DNA of 64,000 bases. It comes from Thalassotalea piscium. Lineage in GTDB: Bacteria > Pseudomonadota > Gammaproteobacteria > Enterobacterales > Alteromonadaceae. The stretch spans positions 3,782,001 through 3,846,000 of the forward strand of contig NZ_AP027362.1 in assembly GCF_030295935.1 (NCBI RefSeq), in the 5' to 3' direction. Position 1 is the stretch's first letter; every line of letters begins with the position of its first letter. Below, piece by piece: positions 7,357 to 15,783 of the stretch. The notes under the pieces were generated by a model, which saw only the letters and a program-made list of their open reading frames with translations, had not been told where the DNA came from and searched no databases. Position numbers and translations under genes: made by a program.

Positions 7357-7508
7357 TAACTAGGACACTCGCTTATCAATTACCTACAACAAAGCCAGCA
7401 TGCAAGCTAATAAACAGCTTAAAATAAACTCAATGATTAAGAATATAAACTTAATTTGAAAAACATTGACCAAAGTTGAGTAAAAAATTAACAAGGACAC
7501 TCGCTTAT
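7357..7508. repeat. REP-like 20-mer, two inverted copies
   Basis: The plus strand at 7489-7508 is TAACAAGGACACTCGCTTAT, the inverse of the REP-like 20-mer with one mismatch. The copy at 7357-7376 has two mismatches. Together with the two direct copies at 8746 and 8783 they bracket the transposase gene in inverted orientation. Confidence 0.75.
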
Positions 7509-7617
7509 CAATTACCTACAACAAAGCCAGCATGCAAGCTAATAAACAGCTTAAAATAAACTCAATGATTAAGAATATAAACTTAATTTGAAAAACATTG
7601 ACCAAAGTTGAGTAAAA
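7362..7617. repeat. Tandem duplication, 132-bp period
   Basis: Two nearly identical copies, 7362-7493 and 7494-7617, start AGGACACTCGCTTATCAATT and end near TTGAGTAAAA. Each copy begins with the inverted form of the REP-like 20-mer (at 7357-7376 and 7489-7508). The rest is AT-rich with no open frame. It fills the 7337-7708 gap downstream of the RAYT gene, and the duplication seems to be the 3' end of that element. Confidence 0.85.
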
Positions 7618-7708
7618 TTACAGTCAAAGTAGAAAAACACTGTTTTCTAGGCATAACTACTACATCAGGCTTGATGTGTTGGTGGGACTTGAGTGGTAGT
7701 ACTTAATA

Positions 7709-8683
7709 CTATGCTAACAATTTAGTACAACGGCTAACATTGGCTCGTCGTTTTAACCCTTTATGCTCACAATAATCAGTTAATACATCGCTATGACCTA
7801 CAGCACCATGAAAGAGCTTTCTAAAATCTTTACTTAACGTTAACCAGTTTTCAGGTTTTATATTTAGCCTTGTTAGCAGTGCGGGTTGGTGCTTGTCAAT
7901 ATACCCTGTTTTGTCTTCTCGAATACAGCGCCCTGTTAGCTCAATGAGTTCAAGATAGTCTTTAAGCTCAAACGGTAAGCCTTTTGGCATGGTTTGGCGT
8001 GGGTTGCCGATAAAAGGCAACAACAGTTTTGGTTGTTTAGCTTTTTTAGCTGATATTACGCGTTGCTTTACACTAGTATTCTCTGAGCTTTCTGGTGTTT
8101 TGGCTACATTGGCTCGCACGGGGTTTAAATCAACATAGGCCATACAAGCTGCAAGGGCTGCTTCATCTAATAGCGCTTGTGATTTAAAACGTCCTTCCCA
8201 AAAATGCCCTGTACAGTTATCTTCTTTGTTGGCTTTTGTGGCAATACTTTGGTTTAGTAGGCGCATAAACCAGCTAATATCCATTAAACGGCTGCGATAT
8301 ACCTCAACCGTTTCAAGCAATGAGGTTATTAAATAGTCGGGAATTTCATCACCACAACAATATTGCTGTGTGAGTAATGTACCTTTGAATAATTGATGCC
8401 AGCGTTCAAGCACTTCTTTGGTTGACCAACCTTTAGCGGTGTCTTCATCAATAAACAGTACGGTATGCGTGTGGTTACTCATCACAGCGTAAGCGCATAC
8501 ATCAATAGCAAACACCTGAGTTAGGCTAAGTAGTTTTTCTTCTACCCAGCCTTTCCTGTGGTCAAAGTTCTGACCTGTATTTTTATCTTCACCACACAAA
8601 AAAGCACGGCGTACACAACGAGAAATACAATGATAATAAGGGGTGTCGGTTAAACTAATTAACTGTTTTCTCGCTGTTGTCAT
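7709..8683 (-). CDS. IS200-like / REP-associated (RAYT-type) transposase
   Basis: 324 residues. The HUH metal-binding motif is present (MSNHTHTVLF, His71 and His73), as are the GHFWEGRFKSQ block (about 159-169) and the YVDLNPVRA block (about 183-191), both characteristic of Y1/RAYT proteins. The tyrosine usually found in the LNxSYAxY helix before GHFW is replaced here (NQSIATKAN); Tyr129 or another tyrosine may serve instead, as I recall for this long, roughly 320-residue subfamily. REP-like sequences flank the gene in inverted orientation: two copies upstream, two downstream. RAYTs process REP/REPIN palindromes as single-stranded DNA, and attC hairpins are also single-stranded substrates, so its position in an integron is notable. 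Confidence 0.88.
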   Translation of the reverse strand: MTTARKQLISLTDTPYYHCISRCVRRAFLCGEDKNTGQNFDHRKGWVEEKLLSLTQVFAIDVCAYAVMSNHTHTVLFIDEDTAKGWSTKEVLERWHQLFKGTLLTQQYCCGDEIPDYLITSLLETVEVYRSRLMDISWFMRLLNQSIATKANKEDNCTGHFWEGRFKSQALLDEAALAACMAYVDLNPVRANVAKTPESSENTSVKQRVISAKKAKQPKLLLPFIGNPRQTMPKGLPFELKDYLELIELTGRCIREDKTGYIDKHQPALLTRLNIKPENWLTLSKDFRKLFHGAVGHSDVLTDYCEHKGLKRRANVSRCTKLLA

Positions 8684-8735
8684 AATACCATCCTTGAATT
8701 TTGATTAGATATTAACCTTAGTTCAGTGATTTGTA

Positions 8736-8806
8736 TTATTCAAATATAAGCGACTGTCCTTGTTATTTTTGGTTATTCAAATATAAGCGACTGTCCTTGT
8801 TATTTT
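8736..8806. repeat. Two tandem REP-like units (37-bp period) upstream of the RAYT gene
   Basis: TTATTCAAATATAAGCGACT and the following bases are repeated with a period of 37 (starts at 8736 and 8773), each containing an exact copy of the 20-mer (8746-8765 and 8783-8802). They lie 50-120 bases upstream of the transposase start, probably overlapping its promoter. Confidence 0.85.
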
Positions 8807-8835
8807 AAATACGTCTTTTTGGAGAAATTCTACAG

Positions 8836-8934
8836 CCTCAACGCCTCGCTAAGAGGCAAAAAATAGTTGGTTAAAATAAGCGACGCAGGAGCAAAAACCA
8901 ACTGTTTTTTGTCCTTTTAAGCGACTTGTTATAT
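8836..8934 (-). other. Integron attC site of the first cassette
   Basis: Read on the minus strand the site starts with the R'' core ATATAAC (8934-8928) and ends GCGTTGAGG (crossover G at 8842). Arms pair: AACAGTTGGTTTT with TTTAACCAACT, and AAGAGGCAAAAAA against TTTTTTGTCCTTTT with a few extra bases. The stop codon of the cassette gene lies inside R''. The site is 99 bases and aligns with the attC at 6759-6861. Confidence 0.85.
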
Positions 8935-9426
8935 GCGACCTGCTTTGAGTGCTTGTCTAATACAATACTTAGCAACTAATTTATGAAAAGGCTTTATAAA
9001 AGCCATGTACACTTTACCTGTTTTAGTTTTTAAATTAACTAAGGTAGAAACAGAAAACTCTTGTTCTGATAATTTTAAAACAGATAACCACATATCCATA
9101 TTAGGCTCATACGCACCACAAATAACTTCTGTAGTTTCTACTGACTCGATTACAAGGAAGCCAGCTTTCTTACCTGCCTGAATATCATCTAGTGGCAGAC
9201 TCATTTCGGTATTACTAGCCGAGAAGCCTAAGTGTTTCACTATGGAATTACGCAAAGATAAAGCGAGTTGCACTGGTTTGGGTAAAAAACCAAATATGCT
9301 GTGATATACATTTTTAGCTTCAAGGTTAGTTTTATTAACCCTAACTTTAAATGAATCTCGGTAATAAGAATTGACCTCTTTACCGTTGATTTTTGTTTCT
9401 AATGGAAACTCCATTTCCGAAACCAT
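8929..9426 (-). CDS. DUF2867-like protein, first integron cassette gene
   Basis: 165 residues starting at ATG 9426, which has a very good AAGGAG box seven bases upstream inside the cassette; the longer open frame (to 9498) would start in attI and is rejected. The sequence fits DUF2867: a YHSIFGFLPKPVQLALSLRNSIVKH helix region, then GFLVIESVETTEVICGAYEPNMD and LVNLKTKTGKVYMAFIKPFHKLV at the end. Proteins of this family have no proven function. The cassette reaches from TT at 9450 (R' GTTATAT) to G at 8842, 609 bp, and its R'' core ATATAAC is the exact complement of R'. Being first in the array, it is best placed for expression from the integron promoter Pc. Confidence 0.85.
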   Translation of the reverse strand: MVSEMEFPLETKINGKEVNSYYRDSFKVRVNKTNLEAKNVYHSIFGFLPKPVQLALSLRNSIVKHLGFSASNTEMSLPLDDIQAGKKAGFLVIESVETTEVICGAYEPNMDMWLSVLKLSEQEFSVSTLVNLKTKTGKVYMAFIKPFHKLVAKYCIRQALKAGRI

Positions 9427-9585
9427 GTGCAATCTCCTTGGAGCATATAACAGCTTTAACAAAAGGAATTTTTCTCGTCTATTACTTACCACGATCAATT
9501 TTCCTTAATTTTTAAATAATTTAACAATATAGCGTAATGCATTAAATTTTAAAATAAATTTATTTTAATGTTCAGTTGTTTTTGC

Positions 9586-9614
9586 GTGAAAGCGAGAATT
9601 TTTCTCGCTTTCAC
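9586..9614. repeat. Perfect 13-bp inverted repeat in the attI region
   Basis: GTGAAAGCGAGAA, a 3-base TTT loop, then TTCTCGCTTTCAC: a perfect 13-bp stem. Part of the arm recurs nearby (GAAACCGAGAAAACG at 9619-9633; TTTTTCTCGTCT at 9469-9480). It could be an operator, a transcription terminator for leftward or rightward transcripts, or a structural part of attI. Confidence 0.8.
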
Positions 9615-9639
9615 TGTAGAAACCGAGAAAACGTCTAAA

Positions 9640-9655
9640 CTGTAATTATATACAG
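9640..9655. promoter_or_regulatory. LexA (SOS) box in the intI promoter
   Basis: CTGTAATTATATACAG matches the gammaproteobacterial LexA consensus CTGT-N8-ACAG exactly, with an AT-rich spacer. It lies 24 bases upstream of the intI ATG. SOS control of integron integrases by LexA is established for Vibrio and mobile integrons. Confidence 0.88.
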
Positions 9656-9678
9656 TTAAAATAAAAAGGATTTTAAAA

Positions 9679-10641
9679 ATGAATTCACCATTTTTATCAA
9701 TGATAAAAGAAAAAATGTGGTTGAAGCGGTACGCAAAAAAAACGATTGAACCTTATACCTATTGGATAAAAGGTTATATTCTCTTTGTTAATAAACAACA
9801 CCCTGTTAATTGTCATGATAAAGAAGTTGAAAACTATCTTTCATATTTAACTAACCAACTTAACCTTGCACCTAGAACTCAAGCAATTGCACTTAATGCA
9901 CTGGTGTTTTTATACCAACATATTATTGAAAAGCCGCTATCTTTACACTTGAATTTTAATAAAAGCAAACAAAGTATTAATTTACCAACTGTTCTTACAA
10001 AAGCAGAAGTTAAGCGTTTATTTGAGCACTTAAATCCTGCTTATTTGTTATTATGTCAATTAATGTATGGTAGTGGTTTACGACAGATGGAGGCAGTTAG
10101 GTTACGTATACAAGATATTGATTTTGACTACTTTAGTGTTCAAGTATGGCAAGGTAAAGGGAATAAAAACCGCCGCGTAACACTTGCTAAAGAGTTAGTG
10201 CCTTCATTAAGACAGCAAATAGAATATGCTAGTCTCTTTTTTTATGCTGATCAGAACAATTCAAATTATGACGGTGTTTATTTACCTTTCGCGCTCGCAA
10301 AGAAGTACCCTAACGCCCTTTTCAGTTTAGGTTGGCATTATCTATTCCCATCTCGACGTTTAAGTTGTGATCCTGAAAATAACAAAACAAGAAGGCATCA
10401 TATTTGTGAAACTAATTTACGAAAAGCAGTTAAAGCTGCGAGTTGCAAAGCAGGTATCAGTAAAAAAGTTACTTGCCATACTTTACGCCACTCATTTGCA
10501 ACGCACTTATTACAACGCGGTGCAGATATTCGTACAGTACAAGAGCAACTAGGCCATACGGATATTCGCACTACTCAGATCTACACGCATGTAATTGAAC
10601 ATGGGGCGAATGGAGTAAGAAGCCCGCTGTCAGATCTATAG
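9679..10641 (+). CDS. intI: Integron integrase
   Basis: A 320-residue tyrosine recombinase, the usual IntI length. Catalytic residues are in place: Arg135 (GSGLRQMEA), His267 and Arg270 (CHTLRH), His293 (LGH) and Tyr302 (IYTH). The segment about 190-245 (ALFSLGWHYLFPSRRLS...RRHH) is the extra domain found only in IntI proteins and needed for attC recognition. AAAAGGA precedes the ATG. It faces away from the cassette array, as expected, with the LexA box and attI between them. It catalyses attI x attC and attC x attC recombination of folded single-stranded attC sites. Confidence 0.96.
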   Translation: MNSPFLSMIKEKMWLKRYAKKTIEPYTYWIKGYILFVNKQHPVNCHDKEVENYLSYLTNQLNLAPRTQAIALNALVFLYQHIIEKPLSLHLNFNKSKQSINLPTVLTKAEVKRLFEHLNPAYLLLCQLMYGSGLRQMEAVRLRIQDIDFDYFSVQVWQGKGNKNRRVTLAKELVPSLRQQIEYASLFFYADQNNSNYDGVYLPFALAKKYPNALFSLGWHYLFPSRRLSCDPENNKTRRHHICETNLRKAVKAASCKAGISKKVTCHTLRHSFATHLLQRGADIRTVQEQLGHTDIRTTQIYTHVIEHGANGVRSPLSDL

Positions 10642-10682
10642 GGCTTCGTTAGAATAAAAGTTTAATGCGATAGTATTCTCGC

Positions 10683-11375
10683 TTAAATAAATGCAAAAGC
10701 GTCGGCATACATGCGGTCGATTAATGCGCCTTTGGCAACAAAGTCTGTACGTACTACACCAACCATATCGAAACGGCCCGCTAAGTATATGTCGTACAAC
10801 GACAAGTCGCTAATATCGGCCATTACCACTTGGTGAACCATACCTGTTTTACCTTGCCAATTGTTATGTGCATTTTCAATAACCGGGTGAAATTCGCCAT
10901 GGGTAAGCTTTTGTATTGTTGCTTGCGTTTTTTCTAATTCATAGCTTGCGCTTTCTTCTCGTAGCCCCCAGTAAACAACAACTTTACGTTGAGAGTTTTC
11001 ATGAACGAGTTGCTCAAACATCGACTTAATGTATGAAAAACCAGTGCCACCCGCAATTAACAGCAATGGACGTTCGCTATCTCGCAGGTGTGCTTGTCCT
11101 AGCGGCATTTCAACCTGCACTTGCTTTGAAGTTTGTATTTTTTCAATCACTTGCATTGGGTAGCTGTCTGCACCAAAGGCACCTATTTGTAATTCAATAA
11201 GCTCGTCTTTTGGTGCACTAGCGATAGAAAAAGCACGTTTATCATCGTCAGACATAATAAAATTTAAATATTGGCCAGGTAAAAAATCAACGTTATGCTC
11301 AGGCTTGAGTAAAACCTTATAAACAAATTCAGTTAGTGGCACTAACGAATGTACCTGACAATTAATAATACTCAT
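10683..11375 (-). CDS. fre: NAD(P)H-flavin reductase
   Basis: 230 residues of the ferredoxin-NADP reductase superfamily. The flavin-binding RAFSIASAP motif (RxxS type) is at about residues 49-57, and the nucleotide-binding LLIAGGTGFSYIKSM at about 104-118. Length and sequence fit Fre (also called LuxG-like or UbiB in old literature), which reduces free flavins with NAD(P)H and supplies reduced FMN, for example to UbiX/UbiD-linked prenylated FMN chemistry. It lies directly downstream of ubiD (about 80 bases), the conserved ubiD-fre order of gammaproteobacteria, and the two are probably co-transcribed. Confidence 0.93.
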   Translation of the reverse strand: MSIINCQVHSLVPLTEFVYKVLLKPEHNVDFLPGQYLNFIMSDDDKRAFSIASAPKDELIELQIGAFGADSYPMQVIEKIQTSKQVQVEMPLGQAHLRDSERPLLLIAGGTGFSYIKSMFEQLVHENSQRKVVVYWGLREESASYELEKTQATIQKLTHGEFHPVIENAHNNWQGKTGMVHQVVMADISDLSLYDIYLAGRFDMVGVVRTDFVAKGALIDRMYADAFAFI

Positions 11376-11456
11376 TATTTATTTTTACCCTTACCTTTAA
11401 AGCTTTCATTTTTTAATAGCACAATAGCCGAACATTTTATCATGAAATATTTAACG

Positions 11457-12941
11457 CTACTCAATAATATTGAGATCGTCCCAAATATCGTCTACTTGTT
11501 GTTTAATTTTATCGTCCATTATAATGGGCTCTCCCCACTCTCTGTCTGTTTCTCCGGGCCACTTGTTGGTTGCATCCATTCCCATTTTTGAACCAAGTCC
11601 TGACACAGGAGAAGCAAAATCAAGGTAATCTATCGGTGTGTTTTCGATCAAAACAGTGTCTCTGCTTGGGTCCATTCGTGTTGTCATCGCCCAAATTACA
11701 TCTTTCCAGTCACGCGCATTAATGTCGTCGTCGCATACAATAACAAACTTGGTATACATAAATTGTCGTAAAAACGACCAAACCCCCATCATTACGCGCT
11801 TTGCGTGACCTGCATATTGCTTTTTAATGGTCACAATTGCTAAACGGTACGAACAGCCCTCTGGCGGTAAGTAAAAGTCTTGAATTTCTGGAAATTGTTT
11901 TTGCAAAATAGGCACAAATACCTCATTGAGTGCCACACCTAATATCGCAGGTTCATCTGGTGGGCGGCCGGTATATGTACTGTGGTATATCGGATCTTTA
12001 CGATGCGTTATATGTGTTACTGTAAAAACAGGAAAGCTATCAACTTCGTTATAATAACCGGTATGATCTCCATAAGGACCTTCTGGCGCTACTTCGTCTG
12101 GGTCGATATAACCTTCTAATATAATTTCAGCAGTAGCAGGCACTTCTAGATCGTTACTAATACATTTGGCTACTTCAGTTTTTGCCCCTCGTAATAGACC
12201 GGCAAACGCATATTCAGACAAGGTATCTGGCACAGGTGTAACCGCGCCAAGAATTGTTGCAGGATCAGCACCTAAAGCCACTGAAACTGGGTATTTTTCA
12301 CCCGGGTGGGTTTGCTTAAATTCTTGAAAGTCTAATGCGCCACCTCTGTGAGATAACCAACGCATTATTACTTTATTTTTACTTAACACTTGTTGGCGAT
12401 AAATTCCTAAGTTTTGTCTTTCTTTGTGTGGGCCTTTAGTAACCGTTAACCCCCAAGTAATTAATGGCGCGACATCGCCCGGCCAGCATGTTTGAATGGG
12501 TAATTTATTTAAGTCTACGTTTTCACCACTGATAACTTCTTGCTGACATAAAGGTTTTTTGATCACTTTTACTGGCATATTTAATACCTGTTTATAAACA
12601 GGTATTTTGGCTAATGCATCACGAAAACCTTTAGGTGGCTCAGGCTCTTTTAGCATCGCTAATAATTTACCTACCTCGCGCAATGCGCTTACATTCGGTT
12701 GACCCATCGCTAAGGCGACACGCTCTGGTGTGCCAAATAAGTTGGTTAACACAGGTACTGAACATGGAACACCGTTTTCATCTATCGGGTTTTCAAATAA
12801 CAGTGCCGGACCACCTTGACGTAAGGTACGATCGCTGATTTCTGTCATTGTTAAGTGAGTAGAAATTGGCTGGCTAATGCGCTTAAGCTGCCCCAACTGT
12901 TCTAGTTGTTTAATAAAGTCTCTTAAATCACTGTATTTCAT
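11457..12941 (-). CDS. ubiD: 4-hydroxy-3-polyprenylbenzoate decarboxylase
   Basis: 494 residues starting at ATG 12941 ([19 protein letters not shown]), the start that matches the family; an upstream extension of 25 codons lacks homology. UbiD is the prenylated-FMN-dependent decarboxylase of ubiquinone synthesis. Visible blocks include [33 protein letters not shown] (with catalytic acidic residues) and the C-terminal [18 protein letters not shown]. No strong Shine-Dalgarno is seen before this ATG. Followed by fre in the same direction. Confidence 0.95.
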   Translation of the reverse strand: MKYSDLRDFIKQLEQLGQLKRISQPISTHLTMTEISDRTLRQGGPALLFENPIDENGVPCSVPVLTNLFGTPERVALAMGQPNVSALREVGKLLAMLKEPEPPKGFRDALAKIPVYKQVLNMPVKVIKKPLCQQEVISGENVDLNKLPIQTCWPGDVAPLITWGLTVTKGPHKERQNLGIYRQQVLSKNKVIMRWLSHRGGALDFQEFKQTHPGEKYPVSVALGADPATILGAVTPVPDTLSEYAFAGLLRGAKTEVAKCISNDLEVPATAEIILEGYIDPDEVAPEGPYGDHTGYYNEVDSFPVFTVTHITHRKDPIYHSTYTGRPPDEPAILGVALNEVFVPILQKQFPEIQDFYLPPEGCSYRLAIVTIKKQYAGHAKRVMMGVWSFLRQFMYTKFVIVCDDDINARDWKDVIWAMTTRMDPSRDTVLIENTPIDYLDFASPVSGLGSKMGMDATNKWPGETDREWGEPIIMDDKIKQQVDDIWDDLNIIE

Positions 12942-12996
12942 ATTAGAATTTAACCAAAAATTTGTAGGTATTATAGCGGGTATAGGCTGGAAGTTA

Positions 12997-13749
12997 CTAA
13001 TTGATACTCTGCTCAATTAGATTATGTTGTGCTTTCGTTACTTGATTATATGCTGCGCGTACTTTCTCTACGATAAAATCGTCTGTTAACTGGCTAAACG
13101 CCATAAATAATTTAATAGAGGGCATATCTAATTTATAAAGTGGTACTAAGTTGCTGCAATCTAATTTTCTATTTCTACATACTATTTCAAACGTTGATTT
13201 ATTTGCAGGTAACAAATCTATTCTGCCACTTTGATATAACAATGCCGTTTGCTCAGCTTTCACAACAGTAACTAAATTTTTAAAATCATTTCTCAGCAAA
13301 TATTGATACGGGGCTCCATCACGTACCGTCCCAATACGATATTGCCTGAGCTCTTCCAAGCTGGTGTGCGCATTAATATTACTGTTAACTGGACCAAACA
13401 AGTAATATTCTAAGTCCATTATTTCACCTACCCATTTAAACTTATCTGCTCTTTGGGCGGTTTTTGCTAAAGAAAAAATCAATATGTTAGGCTCATTTAA
13501 GGCCATGCGATAGGCTCTTGCCCACGGATACACATCAATATTATATTGAATATTAGCGGCAGCTAGCACCTGTTCTACAAACGTAGTTGCTGTGCCAATT
13601 AATTTACCATTTTCAAAAAACTGTATCGGGTAGCTCTCTTCAGTAACTACTTTAACGGTTATATCTTCAGCAGGAAGATTAGTTCCTGCCTGACAAATAA
13701 AACTACTTAATAAAAGTAATAATAAACAAGTTTGCAAATAATGTTGCAT
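12997..13749 (-). CDS. Periplasmic substrate-binding protein (SBP_bac_3 type)
   Basis: 250 residues with an N-terminal signal peptide ([18 protein letters not shown]). The mature part has the bacterial extracellular solute-binding family 3 pattern: [34 protein letters not shown], then [22 protein letters not shown] and a second-lobe [17 protein letters not shown]. No permease or ATPase genes are nearby, so it is one of the stand-alone amino-acid-binding-like proteins frequent in Alteromonadales. The ligand is unknown. It is about 55 bases upstream of the ubiD start. Confidence 0.85.
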   Translation of the reverse strand: MQHYLQTCLLLLLLSSFICQAGTNLPAEDITVKVVTEESYPIQFFENGKLIGTATTFVEQVLAAANIQYNIDVYPWARAYRMALNEPNILIFSLAKTAQRADKFKWVGEIMDLEYYLFGPVNSNINAHTSLEELRQYRIGTVRDGAPYQYLLRNDFKNLVTVVKAEQTALLYQSGRIDLLPANKSTFEIVCRNRKLDCSNLVPLYKLDMPSIKLFMAFSQLTDDFIVEKVRAAYNQVTKAQHNLIEQSIN

Positions 13750-14034
13750 TACATCTCCTATTAGTTAGTCAGATTTCATTAAATTTAAAAATGCGCATAC
13801 TACACTATTACCAACTAATTATCGTGTATTAATTGTGCAGTTTTACTAAAACAGGAAAAGTAAATTTAAAGCGATATTACCACCGTACAAATTAAGTTTA
13901 TACCATAGCGTACAACTTGCCTATTTTAGCCACATTTAAATAACCTGAGTTCTGGATAATGGATGTACGATCAACACCGATAAAACCATACTTTTCAATT
14001 GCTTATTATAGAGCAATCGTATTACTTATGTAGT

Positions 14035-14248
14035 TATACCAGTTTCATTAAATAAGTGATCTATTTTATACGCAGTGCAAACGGTCAAATACAAGGCGTT
14101 TATTTTCATAACTAGTTGTTCAGGACAATAATGCTCCTGCATTGTCCACATAAGCTACATCCATGTAGCGATAATTATAAAATAAATATCGCAGTAGTTG
14201 ACTGTTTTAGCCAGTAGAAGTGTTCCCATAGTTAGTGAGATTGGTATT
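14035..14248. repeat. Dispersed intergenic repeat (TACC...GGTA family), copy 1
   Basis: This 214-base element begins ATACCAGTTTCATTAAATAA and ends CATAGTTAGTGAGATTGGTA. It shares its terminal parts (GTAGTTGACTGTTTTAGCCAGTAGAA near one end, AAGTGATC near the other) with copies at 40642-40857 and 43975-44068 (inverted and shortened), a fragment at 31421-31440, and a diverged copy near 50.3 kb. The outermost bases are inverted (ATACCA/TGGTAT). Confidence 0.8.
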
Positions 14249-14273
14249 AATTAGAAGACAGTATTGGTAGGTA

Positions 14274-14298
14274 TAAAAAAGCCAGCAGAAGCTGGCTT
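14274..14298 (-). terminator. Rho-independent terminator of rho
   Basis: On the minus strand AAGCCAGC-TTCT-GCTGGCTT followed by TTTTTA: an 8-bp stem, 4-base loop and U-tract, 24 bases after the rho stop. Confidence 0.92.
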
Positions 14299-14321
14299 GT
14301 TAAATAAAGACTTAAAGCGTA

Positions 14322-15581
14322 TTACTGTCGCTTCATTGAGTCAAAAAACTCATCATTAGTTTTTGTCATCGAAAGTTTGTCGATCATAAACTCCATTGCA
14401 TCTATCTCACCCATATCATGTACAATTTTTCGCAAAATCCACATTTTTTGTAATTCATCGGGCTTGGTAATTAGCTCTTCACGACGCGTACCGCTGCGAT
14501 TAAAATGAATAGCAGGAAATACTCGTTTTTCAGCAATTTTACGAGACAGGTGTAATTCCATATTACCAGTCCCCTTAAATTCTTCGTAAATCACTTCATC
14601 CATTTTCGAGCCTGTATCAACTAAAGCTGTCGCGATAATAGTTAAACTACCACCCTCTTCAATATTACGAGCTGCACCAAAAAAGCGTTTAGGACGATGT
14701 AAAGCATTAGCATCTACACCACCCGTTAAAATTTTACCTGATGAAGGTATTACCGTGTTGTAGGCACGCGCTAAACGAGTAATAGAGTCTAATAAAATGA
14801 CAACGTCTTTTTTGTGCTCAACTAAGCGTTTTGCTTTTTCAATTACCATTTCAGCCACTTGAACATGACGGTTTGCTGGTTCGTCGAAAGTTGAGGCTAC
14901 AACCTCTCCTTTAACTAAGCGCTGCATCTCAGTTACTTCTTCTGGTCGCTCATCAATAAGCAATACCATAAGTTCACATTCAGGATGGTTATGAGCAATA
15001 CTTTGGGCAATATTTTGCAGTAATAATGTTTTACCTGCTTTTGGTGGCGCAACGATTAATCCGCGTTGCCCTTTGCCAATTGGTGAGGCTAAGTCTAAAA
15101 CTCGCGCGGTAATATCTTCAGTTGAACCATTACCTCGTTCCATTACCATACGTTCGTTTGGATGAATCGGTGTTAAGTTTTCAAATAGTATTTTATTACG
15201 TGCGTTTTCAGGCTTATCAAAGTTAACTTCATTAACTTTTAGTAAAGCAAAGTAACGTTCGCCATCTTTTGGCGGTCGAATTTTACCCCCAATGGTATCA
15301 CCAGTACGCATACTGAAGCGACGAATTTGACTAGGCGATACATAAATGTCATCAGGTCCTGCCAAATAAGATGAATCTGCCGAGCGTAAAAATCCAAAGC
15401 CATCTTGAAGGATTTCTAATACACCGCCGCCAAAGATATCTTCACCGCTTTTAGCGTGCGCTTTTAAAATAGCAAAAATTATGTCTTGTTTACGGTTACG
15501 AGCTAAATGCTCAAGTTTCATGGTTTCAGCAAGCTTGATTAACTCGCTAATGGATTTTTGTTTTAATTCGGTAAGATTCAT
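14322..15581 (-). CDS. rho: Transcription termination factor Rho
   Basis: 419 residues, full length. N-terminal Rho helix-bundle ([21 protein letters not shown]), then the cold-shock-like RNA-binding domain ([27 protein letters not shown], about 55-82) and the hexameric ATPase with Walker [18 protein letters not shown] and Walker [18 protein letters not shown]-loop and R-loop. It is an RNA-DNA helicase that ends transcription. The trxA-rho order is the standard gammaproteobacterial arrangement; each gene has its own terminator here. Confidence 0.98.
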   Translation of the reverse strand: MNLTELKQKSISELIKLAETMKLEHLARNRKQDIIFAILKAHAKSGEDIFGGGVLEILQDGFGFLRSADSSYLAGPDDIYVSPSQIRRFSMRTGDTIGGKIRPPKDGERYFALLKVNEVNFDKPENARNKILFENLTPIHPNERMVMERGNGSTEDITARVLDLASPIGKGQRGLIVAPPKAGKTLLLQNIAQSIAHNHPECELMVLLIDERPEEVTEMQRLVKGEVVASTFDEPANRHVQVAEMVIEKAKRLVEHKKDVVILLDSITRLARAYNTVIPSSGKILTGGVDANALHRPKRFFGAARNIEEGGSLTIIATALVDTGSKMDEVIYEEFKGTGNMELHLSRKIAEKRVFPAIHFNRSGTRREELITKPDELQKMWILRKIVHDMGEIDAMEFMIDKLSMTKTNDEFFDSMKRQ

Positions 15582-15745
15582 AGTAAAGGTTCTTTAACTA
15601 TTTTACGTTGTTATGCATTGCCAACATGGCATTGTTGAACGAATAGAGTTGAGTTGGGTTGAATACAGAAATGTTATTTTCATTTGAAAGTTAAACTTAA
15701 CATTAAAAATTAGATTCGTAAAGTAACGACGATAATTAATGTTAT

Positions 15746-15775
15746 AAAAAAATTAAAAGGCCCGCGATACGGGCC
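15746..15775 (-). terminator. Rho-independent terminator of trxA
   Basis: On the minus strand GGCCCG-TATCG-CGGGCC followed by TTTTAATTTTTTT, directly after the trxA stop. Confidence 0.9.
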
Positions 15776-15783
15776 TACAACAA

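Larger units (their letters stand above)
9427..9678. promoter_or_regulatory. attI / integron platform region between intI and the first cassette
   Basis: The cassette joins attI at GTTATATGC on the minus strand (crossover G at 9451). The remaining 225 bases up to the intI start contain a perfect 13-bp hairpin (9586-9614), a LexA-type box (9640-9655), and the AT-rich stretch in which Pc and PintI must lie. I could not locate the -35/-10 elements of Pc with confidence. Confidence 0.7.
5726..10641. mobile_element. Chromosomal integron with a short degenerate array
   Basis: intI, attI and at least two recognisable attC sites with complementary R'/R'' cores define the integron. The array, read leftwards, holds a DUF2867 cassette (609 bp), a RAYT insertion zone, a relB/relE' cassette (561 bp) and a Phd/ParE segment that begins at an R' core (6497) and may end at a remnant GCTAACAGCATGCGC (minus strand, near 5825). 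The distal limit is set at the last REP-like copy. The array seems worn by insertions and deletions. Confidence 0.75.
13750..14321. other. Intergenic region with a dispersed repeat
   Basis: No gene is seen in this 570-base stretch. It contains the promoter region of the substrate-binding protein at the left, one copy of the dispersed TACCAG...TTGGTA repeat (14035-14248), and the rho terminator at the right. Confidence 0.7.

Noticed and set aside
9427-9498. Longer N-terminus for the DUF2867 cassette gene
   Set aside because: It would begin in attI, outside the cassette, while an excellent RBS/ATG lies within the cassette at 9426.
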